52,111 bases of DNA. It comes from Heterotrichella gracilis. Taxonomy: Eukaryota; Sar; Xanthophyceae; Tribonematales; Xanthonemataceae. Positions 41,880 to 52,111 of the stretch are shown one piece after another. The notes beneath the pieces were generated by a model. The model had not been told where the DNA came from. It was given only the letters and a program-made list of their open reading frames with translations, and did no database searches. Position 1 is the first letter of the stretch, and every line of letters begins with the position of its first letter. Where the stretch lies: NCBI GenBank assembly GCA_032358255.1, contig JAULBX010026108.1, forward strand, positions 1-52,111, in the 5' to 3' direction. The position numbers and the translations under genes are program-made.

Positions 41880-43040
41880 CTAAGGCGATAGTCAAGAACG
41901 CAACCAGGTCTTGAGACAGTGCACAGCAGAGGATGAACACCCTGATGTCACTGATATCCAATCATGGTTTGCCAGGTCTATCGAGAGGCGTTGACTACTG
42001 TACGTACTGTGTGAACTGGATGAAGGGTCAAAATTCGGCCCAGAAAAGTTCGAAATCCACGTCAGAAATGGCCAAGAATACTCCAATTTGATATACCACT
42101 GTCCTCCTGGTTCCACCAGTTGTTTCAAAGCTCAGGGCAAACGAAAGCTTGTGCTCTCAGGAGTTTGGTGCAACTTTCCGTTTTGAAAATGGTGCAAGAT
42201 TCCGAATGTTACTGCCGTTTACGTTTCGTTTCACCTTCCAGCACATGCATGCATGCAAAAATGTGCACCTTCCAGCACATGCATGCATGCAAAAATTGGC
42301 CCCGTGAGTAAGCTTTTAGCACGTACTTTGTGGGCAGTATGTGTTGCAGGTCATGTGCTTCCCATTTCCCTTAGAGCCGTTCAGTGTGCAAAGGCAGCGC
42401 ATCGGCATGCATCCCGACATGCTTGTTTGTTGCAGTTGCATAAGGCTGGCTGGGTCACCCACCAAGCCACCAACGCTATTGAACTTCGCAGCTGTCGAAC
42501 CCAAACTCGCCTATAGCCTCATCCCACAACCTATTTTAAAAATCAACAACGTTGCTGAAGGGAACGGGAGGGCACTGCAACTCAAGAACACAATGGGACC
42601 CCATCTCCACGCCAACCTGTGATCTTCTAGGCCTTCAAACAAAAGAAAAGCTCCTTTGACCTTCAGACAGGAGCCATCTGTGTGAGGCCCACAACCTTCG
42701 TATGTAGCCTCAGCCCCCACAAGGGTAACGCTTCGCCCTGGTACCTCCAGCTAGGCACACCCCCAGCTCTCCGGGCCATTGGTCCTCAAGCCTTTGCCTG
42801 CTTAAACTGCACATCGAGGACCCAACACCCACCTGTTGTGATGCATGGATGAGAACACTGCACATCGACGGCCGCAACACCCACCCAATGGCAACACCGA
42901 CGCGCTGCTGCAGCTCGCACTGGATTCTGAGGGTGGCTATCCTGCTGGTAAACCCTGTTAGGGTCGCACCAGTGCATCAGGTGAGCAACACATTGGGAGT
43001 CTTTGAACCATGGTACACCTCCAGAGTGTCGCACCCATGG
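41880..43040. other. no gene recognised
   Basis: A direct duplication of about 35 bp (CCTTCCAGCACATGCATGCA, two copies at 42234-42268 and 42269-42297) is present. A CACATCGA-GGCC-CAACACCCACC block is doubled near 42811 and 42861. Confidence 0.4.
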
Positions 43041-43062
43041 TCCTCAAGGCCTTGTCCCAAGT

Positions 43063-46000
43063 GGTGGGGACAGTCATACTGCTGGCAGTGCCCACCACCT
43101 ATGTGGAGGCTGCAAGTGCGGCGCGCCATCCAGGCCAAGGTCACGGTTCTGCGCAACTCCGATGCAGCTCAAAGCAGGGGGAAGTTCAGCCAAGGTGCGC
43201 AAACATGGTTACAGCCTAAAATACACAGCCTGTGGTGGAGGTGGAGCTAGCTTATTGTTCCAGCACTTGTGCCAGGACCCTAAACCCTAAACCCTAAACA
43301 GCTTTTCCCCCCCACACCCCCCACACCCCCCACCACTTTTCAGACGAGCTGCTGCAATGGCTGGAGCTAGACCCGCGCGTGTGCCAGGACCCTAAACCCT
43401 AAAACAGTTTGGTTTATCCCCACTTTTCAAGACGAGCTGCTGCAGTGGCTGGAAGCTAGCCCCGCGCATGTGCGAGGACCCATAAAATCCTAAATCCTAC
43501 ATCCCAAACCCCTAAACAGCCTGGTTTGCCCCATTTTTGAGATGAGCCGCTGCAATGGCTGGACCTAAACTCGCACGTGTGCCAGGACGCAAAAATACCC
43601 TAACCCTACACCCCAAACCCCTAAAACTAGCCTGGTTAACCCCCCATTTTTCAGACGAGCTGCTGCAATGGCTGGAGCTCGACCCACGCGTGTGCCAGAT
43701 GCCCGAGCTCAGGAGCCACAAGCTGATGCCCCTAGGTGACTACTTTGGACGCTGGACCCTTCTGGAAACGTGGATTTCCAGGACGCTGCCGTGACTGCCT
43801 TGGACCACTTTCGCCTGCGCCAGTTGCTGCCGCTGGTCATGTTTTTGCCTAATTCCTGGCGCATAACAGGTGGGCGTGTGGGAAAGTCAGGTTCTCCTTC
43901 TTTGTTTCTGTTAGATAGGGACATGTGTGCCCAAACGTGTTCGGGATTTTCAGTGGGTTGCCGTGACTGCCTTGGACCACTTTCGCCTGCGCCAGGTGCT
44001 GCCGCTGGTCATGTTTTTTCCTGGCGCACAACAGGTGAGGGGGGATCGAGGTGCTGGGCGCATGGTTTAGTCAGTTTTGTCTACCTTGCTTCTTTTAATC
44101 AGGGACATGTGTGCCCAAGAATGGACATGCTCCTGCCAACCTCTTGGCGCACAACATGTCGATAATTTTGTTAATCCTCAGTGGAGTGGAGGCACCCGCA
44201 GCACCTGTTTGGCAGGTTTCACCTGGGGCTAATATCCGCCCTGCACACGTTGCCTGGGGGCAATTATCACTGTCGTACCCTAAACCCTGAACCTAAAAGA
44301 CCATGTGCACCGCAGGCAAACCACATGATCCCCACTCCCTGGCCCTCGGCATCTTTATAGTACCCCACCTCGAGTAGACCCTGGACCTAGCTGCGGCTGT
44401 GACCACAGCGCAGCGGGTGAGCGAGGATGCCTCCAAGGCAACGAACACAGCCAAGGCGACAGCCGACGCAGTGGGAGCAGCTGCCTCAGGCGCCAAACCT
44501 GCTTTGACCCCGCTTGGTATACTGCTGATTGGCAAGGATCCGAGCGCGGGGTATCTGGCTGGGGTGCTGCCCAATCCCTTTGTGCTGGCTAGGGATATTG
44601 GTGATGGTGGGGGAGATGCATGTTGGATTGGAAGACAAGGCACTGGTGAGCTGCTTCAGGGTTGAGGTTTTAGGGTTTATCCTGCGTTTGTGGTCGAGGA
44701 GCAGGAGAATAGCCCCCTCCTTTGCATTAGCTCCTTGTGCTTCACCATGCAAGGGACAGGCTGCGTTGTAATTTATTTGTTTGTTTATTATTTGTTCGTT
44801 GTTATTTATTTGCTCATAAACCCCCCTTTCATGCAGCCTTAGGCTTTGTGCTGCCCCGCAGCATCGATATGGTGCGCATGCCAACTGGCATGGCGAATGG
44901 CATCGCATCAAGGGAAACCCTAAACCCTAAGGTTGCTGGCTATATGCACAGCGCCACTCCTCCTCTGTTGTAACCTGCTTATTTAACTCCTTACTCTTTC
45001 ATTTTCTGCTGCAAATTCAATTTTCTCCTGCATGCATTGCTTCTCCTCCCCTGCTTTACTCCTTACTGTCTCATTCTCTGCTGCTTGAAACCTTATCTTC
45101 TCCCTTTGTCACTGCATGCGTGCAGGGCCCTGCCCCGCAACCCATCTCGCCATATTTCCCAGACCTGCACAGCGGCAGCCGGGGCCTTCTTGCTGCATCA
45201 GTGGGTTCAGATCCCCCTGGCCTATCCTCTCAACACAGGCATGATTGCCACTGCCTCGCCCAACAACAACGAGAAGGCAACCACACTCTTGGCGTATGCA
45301 AGCGTGCAGTTGCAGGTGGGAAGGTCTGGGGGTTAGGGTTTTGGCAGTGTACAACGTTGAGAAGGCCGCCACCCTCATGGCGCACGCAAGCATACAGCTA
45401 CAGGTGGGAGGGGTCTAGGGTTTGAGATGTAGGGTTTAAGGTTATTAGCATTGTACATTATAGAGAAAGGTACTAGGTGTATGCGTCAGACAAGCATACA
45501 GCTACAGTACATACGGTTTGACTTTGAACAGGATGGAACAAAAAACTACCACGCCATGGAGCGTAGGGCTGACAGGTTGGCGACATGCAGTACAGAAAAG
45601 CCCATGGATATGAAAACATGCATACGGACTAAAATTTATCTTGCCTACAGGTTATAAAAGATCATGGTTGACATACGGGCCATGTGACATAGCAATTCCA
45701 TTCCTGCAGATCGAGGGGCCTCTCTTGGACTGCCACCTGGAGTGGTGCCTGAGCACAAGCGGGTTCACTGGGTGGCTGTCATTTGGCATTTTGGACAGAA
45801 CATTGTCCACAGAAGCCCCCTTTTGTGGTGCGTGCAATGAACCGCATGGGGTTGTCTACCGCATGGGGATCGAGGTGGCGGGAGTGTGGCATGTGTTACA
45901 TTGCTGGGGGCAGAACGGCCCCTCCTGGTAAATCGCAATCGTAATTGGAATTGTACTCATAATATTTTGTGTTATTGTTGAATTTGGGCGCTCTGTGCTT

Positions 46001-47068
46001 CTTTGGTGCAGAACTGGCATAGCGACGAGGTGTTGGGCAGTGACGAGGGCAGGCGGAGGGTGCTGCGACTACTGGGCGCCGCTGGCTGCATCACAAATGT
46101 GGGGGAGGATGCCATTGTTAAATGGGCATTTTTGTTGTAATTTTGATGGATACAATACACCATATATATATTGCCATTGTTCATTACCCACTGTGGACTA
46201 AAGGTGGGATTTGCAGGCATGAGCAACACTGATCTGGAACAGCCTACTGACATAACATATATTATATATATAGCGGCCTGGTTTTGTTGTTATGCTACTT
46301 AATACCATTTGCTATGAGGTCCAATCACTACCACCTGGCAGGCTGAGACATTGTGTTTTATTTTTGTAGTACTAATTCTTGTCTCGTAAACAACAAAATG
46401 GTATTGATCCACACTTGTAGTGTCGTCGACCATTTTGTTCAGAGAGTCAGACTAGCCAGACCTATGCACAAGTCGGAGTCGGAATCCCATTAATCCCATG
46501 CTTCCGCTTGGTGCGTTGTGCAGGAGTGGGAAGAGCTGTGCGGCATGTCCCAATCCCTAAAGGATGGCCAACACCTCATGCTGCTGCCCCATCCAGCGCC
46601 AGGCATGGGCAACCGCCTGATGCTCTCCAAGACCCCCGCCCCACCTGTGGTGGCACAGGCGCTGTCGCTGGTGAGCCAAACCCTAATAGGGTGTGGCAAA
46701 CCTGGCGGGCCACAGGGCACCCTGGTGTGCACCCTGTGGCAACCACCAGCACCTTAGGCAGGGGAACCAAGCGAGAGGCGCTGACTGTGCACGTGCTTGT
46801 GGACGATGCCAGCGCCTGGGGGGCGACGGGGATGACGTGGGGTGATGTGGCATGGCGGGGTGTGGCGGGGAGGTGGGAGAAAAGGTGTCACCAGTGCAGT
46901 GCTGGGCCCACTGCTGGCAAGCCGCTACGCAAGTGCAAGTGCAGGGGTGCGTGGTATTGTGGGCGCAGCTGCCAGTTGCAGCACTGGAGGGCCACAGGCA
47001 GGGTTGTAGCGCGCGCAAGGGGGGCATTCCGCGGACCAAGGCAGCGTGATGGTCTGCATGTGATGTAG
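43063..47068 (+). CDS. unknown multi-exon gene ending in a MYND zinc finger, possibly decayed
   Basis: The first exons match the inverted copy at 33 kb: about 43070-43195 (LQVRRAIQAKVTVLRNSDAA) and 43655-43869 (DELLQWLELDPRVCQMPELR, then VDFQDAAV, LRQLLPLVMFLPNSWR). Later exons that agree in phase are 44182 on (VEWRHPQHLFGRFHLGLISA), 44391-44645 (KATNTAKATADAVGAAASGA, LGILLIGKDPSAGYLAGVLP) with 44837 on (ALGFVLPRSIDMVRMPTGMA), and one ending near 45315 with 45711-45929 (IEGPLLDCHLEWCLSTSGF). The end (46530-47068) has EWEELCGMSQSLKDGQHLML, then CHQCSAGPTAGKPLRKCKCR and WYCGRSCQLQHWRATG, a MYND-type Cys/His pattern used for protein binding. Breaks: a 5-nt gap near 43090 and a one-base deletion near 43752, both relative to the left copy. 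Joining all parts into one gene is inference. Confidence 0.5.
43336..43600 (+). repeat. three echoes of the ELLQW exon start
   Basis: Copies at about 43344, 43431 and 43542 repeat (T)CAG-ACGAGCTGCTGCAATGGCT and the CGCGTGTGCCAGGA end, each followed by CCCTAAACCC-type units. The true exon starts at 43655. In the second and third copies the acceptor AG context is altered. Confidence 0.9.
43945..44165 (+). repeat. two echoes of the ELLQW exon end
   Basis: CCGTGACTGCCTTGGACCAC to GCGCACAACAG|GTGAGG (about 43960-44034) copies the exon end. ATGCTCCTGCCAACCTCTTG (about 44128) is a second, shorter one. Both lie downstream of the true exon. Confidence 0.85.
45268..45505 (+). repeat. true exon end plus two echoes (QLQ donor)
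   Basis: GAGAAGGC-ACCAC-CTCTTGGCG to GCAGTTGCAG|GTGGGA (to 45315) is repeated at about 45357-45402 and again, more decayed, at about 45462-45508. TTTAGGG-like units lie between the copies. Confidence 0.85.
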
Positions 47069-48109
47069 TTCCCTAGATTTAGGGTTTAGGTTTTGCTAGG
47101 ATGTGCTAGTTGCCTATGGAGCATGTGCCAAACACATAAGTATGCTCGTGTGCAAGGGGGCACTCGAGGACAGGCTGCGCAGACAATTTAGTATTCATGT
47201 ACTTGCAAGGCCCTAGGGTGCAAGAATACACAGAGATGGCACGGCTGGGACCTGTTACACTTCAATTTTTGTTGCAACATTCCTCGGTAAACTTTCCCTT
47301 GACACCTATGCGGCCTTTCTTAGCAGAGTGGCTAAAAACGTTTTGTCGGGTTCTTCTTTGTTGCAGATATTGGGGTATTTCTGCATGTCAGCCTGTAGAT
47401 AGGCCGTAGACCTGCCAAAACAAGGTCGAAACTGCACAAACATCATAACTTATGGGTGTACAATATAATTGGCAGTGGTATCATCCCGACTTGTACACCC
47501 ATATTCAATAGTACCTTACACGCGTTAGGGTAGTACCCTTACACGCCCTAGGGTGTTACACTCAGGGCTGAACCCTATCGATAGCAGCTCCAGTTTAAAT
47601 GGCCAGACTCGTAGCCCGCAAGGAGTACAGGCAAACGAGCCGTTTGTCTCTGCTGACTGCTATAGCACGATGTTCTGGACACGACCTTACAACCGTGGCA
47701 CCTATTTTTCAGATTTGTGGAATCTGATTGGGCATTCACTGATGCCGAGGCATTTGAACGACATCCGTACACGGGGGACAGCGAGTCCATTGCTCCCACT
47801 GTGAGCACGCATACCATAGACCATAGCCTTCTGTCCACTCGGGTTACAACTCTTTGTGCGGAGCCAAACGTCTGTTGTCATGGACGGTGGCCACTTGTGC
47901 AAGTTACACCTGAAGTTACTCACGACCCATATGGTGTTACAAGGCCAGTTACACCACGGCGGGGCGTAACGAGTTGGGTAATAGTCGCAGCGAACGCTGA
48001 ACAGACGATTTACATCTCTCACGCTATGCATGCATATGAGTTCACCGATAAGACACACGTCCAAGTAGCCCAATGTGGCCTGGCAGATAGCTGATCCTGG
48101 CTGGCTGCA
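47069..48109. other. no gene recognised; inverted repeat at 47451-47503
   Basis: TATGGGTGTACA at 47451-47462 is perfectly inverted at 47492-47503. TTACACGC plus TAGGGT units are doubled near 47517-47550. An open frame of about 125 codons on the + strand (47717-48094) has no domain or splice support and is not called. Confidence 0.4.
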
Positions 48110-51100
48110 ATGAAGAAGAAGTCAGCTTTGAAGGGCCCTGTTTGGAAGACAAGGTAGGGGCTGCAGTATAAAAATACACCCTTACTTTTTGCTGAGTGCC
48201 CTGAGTTCACTTGTTATGGTCAATCTTGTTGCAGCCTTGCGAACGATGGCTGGGCAACTGCGCCTGAGAACCCCAAGGAGTCAACCTCTTCTGCAAAAGG
48301 TGTGCTTTTCTAGCTCGGATCTCTAAAGCTGTGTGCTGTTATCACCCACTAAGAGCCCCTGTCCTACCCACTATGTCTTGCTGTTACAGGGGAACCCAGA
48401 AGCCAGGCAAAGGTGGCACGCAACAGACCCAATGGCGTCCAGCCCTTGGCAGAAAGGCCAGTACCACCTGTCGGTAAGTTGGACTGCACCACACCTGGGT
48501 GCTTCATACCTCAAGACCCCGTTCTTGCAACAATCAGCAGGTATTGCACTTCAGTGAGCACGGCTTTGAGCTTTTATGGGTGGCTTGCTGACTGTGTTAT
48601 GCTGGTGACAGATGGGACAGTGGCCCCACAGCGCTCTGTGCCAACAACAAAGCCTGTCAACTCAGGGAAGGCTCCAGCCACACCTGGTAAGCAATCCTCC
48701 TTTTCTATGGCTACCAGTGTTGGTCACTAGGTAGGGCGCCCAACTCGTGTACTCCCCATACATACCTCCATTTCATTCACTAGCATAGAGCATTTATCCA
48801 CCTTGATGGATTCACAGGGACTGACCTCAAACCAGCTACAGCACAGCCAAATGCACCCGCAACTGCCTCTCCCAACCCAGCTGGCCAGCCAGGCCCCAAA
48901 TCGCGGTCAGAAAAGCTCCAGCAGATCCAGCAACGCATGAAAGCCAAGCCCAAACCCGGTCCCGGGGACGACCAACAACCAGCATTGGTCCCAGCTGCTG
49001 GCCATGCAGACCTCACAGAGATTCTGCACGACCTTCGGTCCAAAATCTCCTCTGAAATGGGCCACGCGGCTTCGCTGCAAACCCACCCGGTTCGTGAGGG
49101 CCCAGATGGCATGTCTGGTCTCACCAACGTGCTCCAGGCTTTGGACGACGTTCTGGAGCAGATCAGGCCAGTTGCCGAGCCACTGGCGGCTGTCAGTGGC
49201 TTGGATCATGTGGATGCCAGGGAGAACGCGCATGCAGCTTCCCCGGACAAGATTGCTGAGACCAATAGGCAGGTCAGTGATCCATTGGTAGTTTCACACC
49301 TGTTTTTTGTTTGTTTGAAGGCCATGGCTTGGAGGGGTACTGCTTCAGCTGTTAAAGCTGGCTGCGTCACCCCGCACGCCGCATGTCTCATTGCACTGAC
49401 ATCCTTGTGTCCCATCAGCATGCCCTGGTACCCTCCGAAAAAATTTCAAAGTAAAACAAATCAATTAGTAATAAAAAGCATATTGTCAATTAATGTCCGT
49501 TCCCCACTTCCTGCATTTGCTTTCAGGTCAATGACACAGTGGCAGGACAATTATGGCAATTAATAATGAAGAAGTTGACAATACAGAGTTAACAATACAA
49601 TAAATTATAGCCAATTTCGAATATAATCCCCAATCCTCCACCTGCAGGTCAATGCCACAGTGGACGGGACGGTAAAATATTAACATTTTAAATCAATATC
49701 AACATCAATAAAAAGTCTTATTTTAAATTTAACCCCCTTCTGCCATCTGCATCTGCTTTAGGTCAATGACACAGTGGCGGAGATGGTGCAGTCATGGTCA
49801 AGGCAGACACCCGCTAGCAAGGAGGATACCACCCTCCTGGAGGCCCTGCAAGCCTCCCAAAAGCTTGCAGCAGCACTGGACATCCCAACAGGCGCTGGAA
49901 CGTCAATGGTAATGCGCTGCCATGCGCGGACGCTCCCATGCACCCTTTGCGTTGTTGATTGTGTGTTGTAAACTGCATATCAACGATGAAATTGCAACAA
50001 TAAAAATAAAAAATTGGATACCAATGAAGTCCTTCCTGGGTGTCCTGCAAGCCTTTCTCAAAGCGGTCATTTGTCGCCATGCCAGGCGTGTTTGTAACCA
50101 TGCAACCAAGACATATCTTGCCCATGCAGGAGGAAGCTGGTGCGGACTCAGCCCCGCAAGCCCTGGACCACCACCACGCCCAGCTGCTGCAGCAGGCCAT
50201 AGCCTTCCTCTCGCGCTCAGGCGCCACGGGCGGCTGCCAATGCTGCCCCCCACCCCCTGCCTCCTCCGCCACCACCCCTCGGGACAGCTTAGGCACCAGG
50301 CATACACCACGATTTATGGAATCAGCCATTGGCGAGGGTGCGAGTGGTAGCAACAGGGTGCGGTTTATGGAGACTGGCACTGGCCAGGATGCAGGACCCA
50401 GTGCTAGGAATGCACCGGGGTTCTTGGAGTCACGCATTGGGGATGACGAGGGTGGCGGTGTGGATGGGGATGGGGATGCTTCCCTGTTTGACCAGATCCC
50501 CCGCGCGCCTCCGGAGTTCCAACTTGCTGGGATGGATGTGGCATCTGTGCTGCTAGCCCTGCAGGTAGGCTTTGTAGGGTTAGGGTTTTGAATTGGGTTT
50601 AGGGTTGGTTATCACGTGTGTGCTGGCAGCTTTGCAGGTAGCGTTTGTAGGGTCCAGCTTTGGGGTTTTGGGGTCAGGGTTGGATGTGGTATCTGTGCTG
50701 CTAGCCCTGCAGGTAATGTTTGTAGGGTTTCTGTGCCACGAGAAGAAGAATTCTTTGTTTTGTAGTTAAAATCGCCTCTGATATTGCACAGGGGGAGGAA
50801 GCGGTGGAGCAGCTGAGGGAGAAGAAGCGGGCGCGGGCTCAGGCGCAGGCCAATGCCAGCGTGGCACAATCTGGCCAGGGCAGTGCAGCAGCTTCCGCAC
50901 AGCCTGATTGGATGCGGGATGCAGCAGCAGGCGGTGGAGAAGGTAGCACGTGGGATCCAGAGATGGAGGGGGTGTTTGGTGCCGCTGCGCTGGAGGGTAT
51001 TCTGGATGATATCCCGGTGGGCAGTGCCACGGTATCGCCTCAACAGCAGCGGGCAGGTGAGGGCTTTTTCTGCTGCAGTTATTGTATAGTTTAGTTGGAA

Positions 51101-52088
51101 GGTTTGAATCCGAGCTTCGTCTCGAATGCCGTGCATTGGATGCATGATATCAGGTATGAGTTTAGATCTGACTTTGATACGCCCTGGTTAATGAGCCGGT
51201 GGGCGGTGTCGCACTTTTGCCCCAACAGCAGCAGCATGCATGAAGGAGATATGTGAGTAAATTTGAAGATGCAATTATTATACGAATGTATTACATGCTG
51301 CAGGCGCTGCGGCGGAAGGCAGCACTGGGTTTAAAATCACCGACGAGGCTCTGGATGTGTGGCGCAAATCCCTGGGATTGGACAAACCAGCTGCTGGGGA
51401 TGGGGATGGGGATGAGGCGCTGGATGATTCCCTGCTGGCATCGGAGTGGGGTGACCCAGGTGTTGCTGATGCCAGCACATGCACAGGCGGTGACGCGTTT
51501 GACGCCTGGTGGGAGGCGCAGCAGGATGCTGCCCTACCCAGTAGAGTGGCTGGGCATGGAGGTGATGCCCTCCCAAGCCAGGGTGATGCACAGCCTTCCC
51601 CTGCCATAGCTGCCGTGCTCAGGTGGGTCCCCAAAAATCAACGGCGTTAAACTGAACTGCACTGCAAGCGCATGCTAGTTATGGTTGCAGAAGCTTAAAC
51701 CCATCTGTTCCATTTCTCTGTGTACATGCGTTCCAGCAATTCAATCAGAAAATAGGGGGGAAATGCAAACCATGGTAAAACGTTGACATTTGTTGAAATC
51801 AATTAAACCTTTTCATTTGTGGTGCTCAGGAACGCAGCTGCACAAACAGATGCAGCCATTGAAGAAAAAGCCATCCAGGTCGATTATTTCCCTGGCCAGT
51901 CACCTCACACCATGCTGCCTTCTGATCGCCAAGCAACACACAGCGATGGCCGGGTGCAGCATGCGGATTTTGTCAATGGCTTGGATCAGTTGGGGGAGGT
52001 TGGTGGTACGGGGAAGGGGCACACAAGCATATCAAGCAAAGGGGAGGACATCTTGGAGGCCTGGCGACGGCGGCGGCAGGAGTACAGG
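48110..52088 (+). CDS. unknown acidic protein with Trp-motif repeats (3' end outside window)
   Basis: Ten exons agree in phase from ATG at 48110: 48110-48153, 48235-48299, 48390-48473, 48612-48686, 48818-49272, 49762-49908, 50130-50564, 50792-51056, 51304-51622 and 51830-52088, then a GTGCGT donor at the edge. The start is MKKKSALKGPVWKTS. A Pro/Lys-rich part follows with a basic helix (KSRSEKLQQIQQRMKAK), then helical segments (DLTEILHDLRSKISSEMG, TNVLQALDDVLEQIRPVAEP). Near 50350 come PRFMES, VRFMET and PGFLES repeats, then a coiled coil (EQLREKKRARAQAQA). The last exons repeat a short Trp motif: EALDVWRKSL, DAFDAWWEAQ and DILEAWRRRR. There is no signal or membrane segment. I do not recognise it; a scaffold-like role is possible but unproven. 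Confidence 0.7.
49526..49690 (+). repeat. two echoes of the VNDTVAEM exon start
   Basis: CAGGTCAATGACACAGTGGC at 49526 and CAGGTCAATGCCACAGTGGA at 49648 copy the acceptor and first codons of the true exon at 49762. Each is followed by an AATxAATA-rich tract that is also similar among the copies. Confidence 0.9.
50565..50745 (+). repeat. two echoes of the VASVLLALQ exon end
   Basis: After the true donor (GCAG|GTAGGC at 50565), a short copy (TTTGCAGGTAGCGTTTGTAG, about 50630) and a longer one (GATGTGGTATCTGTGCTGCT to GCAGGTAATG, about 50682-50718) follow, each with TTTGTAGGGTT. Confidence 0.9.
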
Positions 52089-52111
52089 GTGCGTGCTACC
52101 CTAAACCCTAA

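Noticed and set aside
47717..48094. Open frame of 125 codons on the + strand
   Set aside because: Ends before the well-supported gene start at 48110, has no recognised domain, and sits among short inverted and direct repeats.
1..52111. Bacterial or organellar origin
   Set aside because: Spliceosomal introns with consistent phases, TRAPP and MYND genes, LINE and P-type elements and plant-type telomeric heptamers all indicate nuclear DNA.

Overview
The window looks like nuclear DNA of a green alga (Viridiplantae). Genes are split by GT-AG introns, and plant-type telomere-like heptamers (TTTAGGG/CCCTAAA) are scattered through the introns. There is an ARC6/PARC6-type plastid-division gene, an apparently plastid-targeted protein family and a secreted glycoprotein with a (Ser)Pro-rich linker. 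The species cannot be fixed from this sequence. I see no rRNA or tRNA gene and no CRISPR array.

Layout. 0.4-1.7 kb: relic of a tyrosine-recombinase element (Crypton/DIRS-like). 2.2-4.5, 5.2-7.4 and 13.7-15.0 kb: three diverged copies of one unrecognised membrane-protein gene, the first with a plastid-transit-like N-terminus. 8.9-12.6 kb (-): ARC6/PARC6-like gene with a minisatellite in one intron. 15.2-15.6 kb: nested inverted repeats, including a 64-bp perfect foldback. 16.7-18.1 kb (-): complete TRAPPC2L. 18.9-26.1 kb (+): complete 13-exon GH20 beta-N-acetylhexosaminidase (model of 618 aa). 27.4-32.3 kb (-): RCC1-like propeller, Pro-rich linker and Cys-rich domain, with frame breaks. 28.6-29.0 kb (+): tail of a dead LINE. 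33.0-33.7 kb (-) and 43.0-43.9 kb (+): two inverted copies of an unknown gene, the right one leading into exons that end in a MYND finger (47.1 kb). 34.0-39.9 kb: a P-superfamily DNA transposon with terminal inverted repeats, an 8-bp target duplication and two convergent genes. 40.7-41.8 kb (-): small unknown gene. 48.1 kb to the right edge (+): a long acidic protein of unknown function with phase-consistent exons, running out of the window.

The most striking pattern is shared by nearly every multi-exon gene. True exons are surrounded by partial, decayed copies of their own edges. Copies of an exon's 5' edge, with the acceptor, lie upstream; copies of its 3' edge, with the donor, lie downstream. 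They are often tandem at 60-120 bp spacing and separated by telomere-like heptamers. I call these exon-edge echoes. They occur in the hexosaminidase, ARC6-like, TRAPPC2L, MYND and 48-52 kb genes. They suggest that introns here grow by repeated local duplication across splice junctions, a process still active enough that many copies remain readable. One hexosaminidase echo carries an Asp-to-Asn change exactly at the catalytic dyad.

The genes do not form one pathway. They are ordinary host genes (plastid division, vesicle tethering, glycan hydrolysis) in a repeat-rich, intron-expanded region with several transposon relics. Exon borders were read by eye from GT/AG sites, phase and family similarity, so borders without a phase check are approximate.
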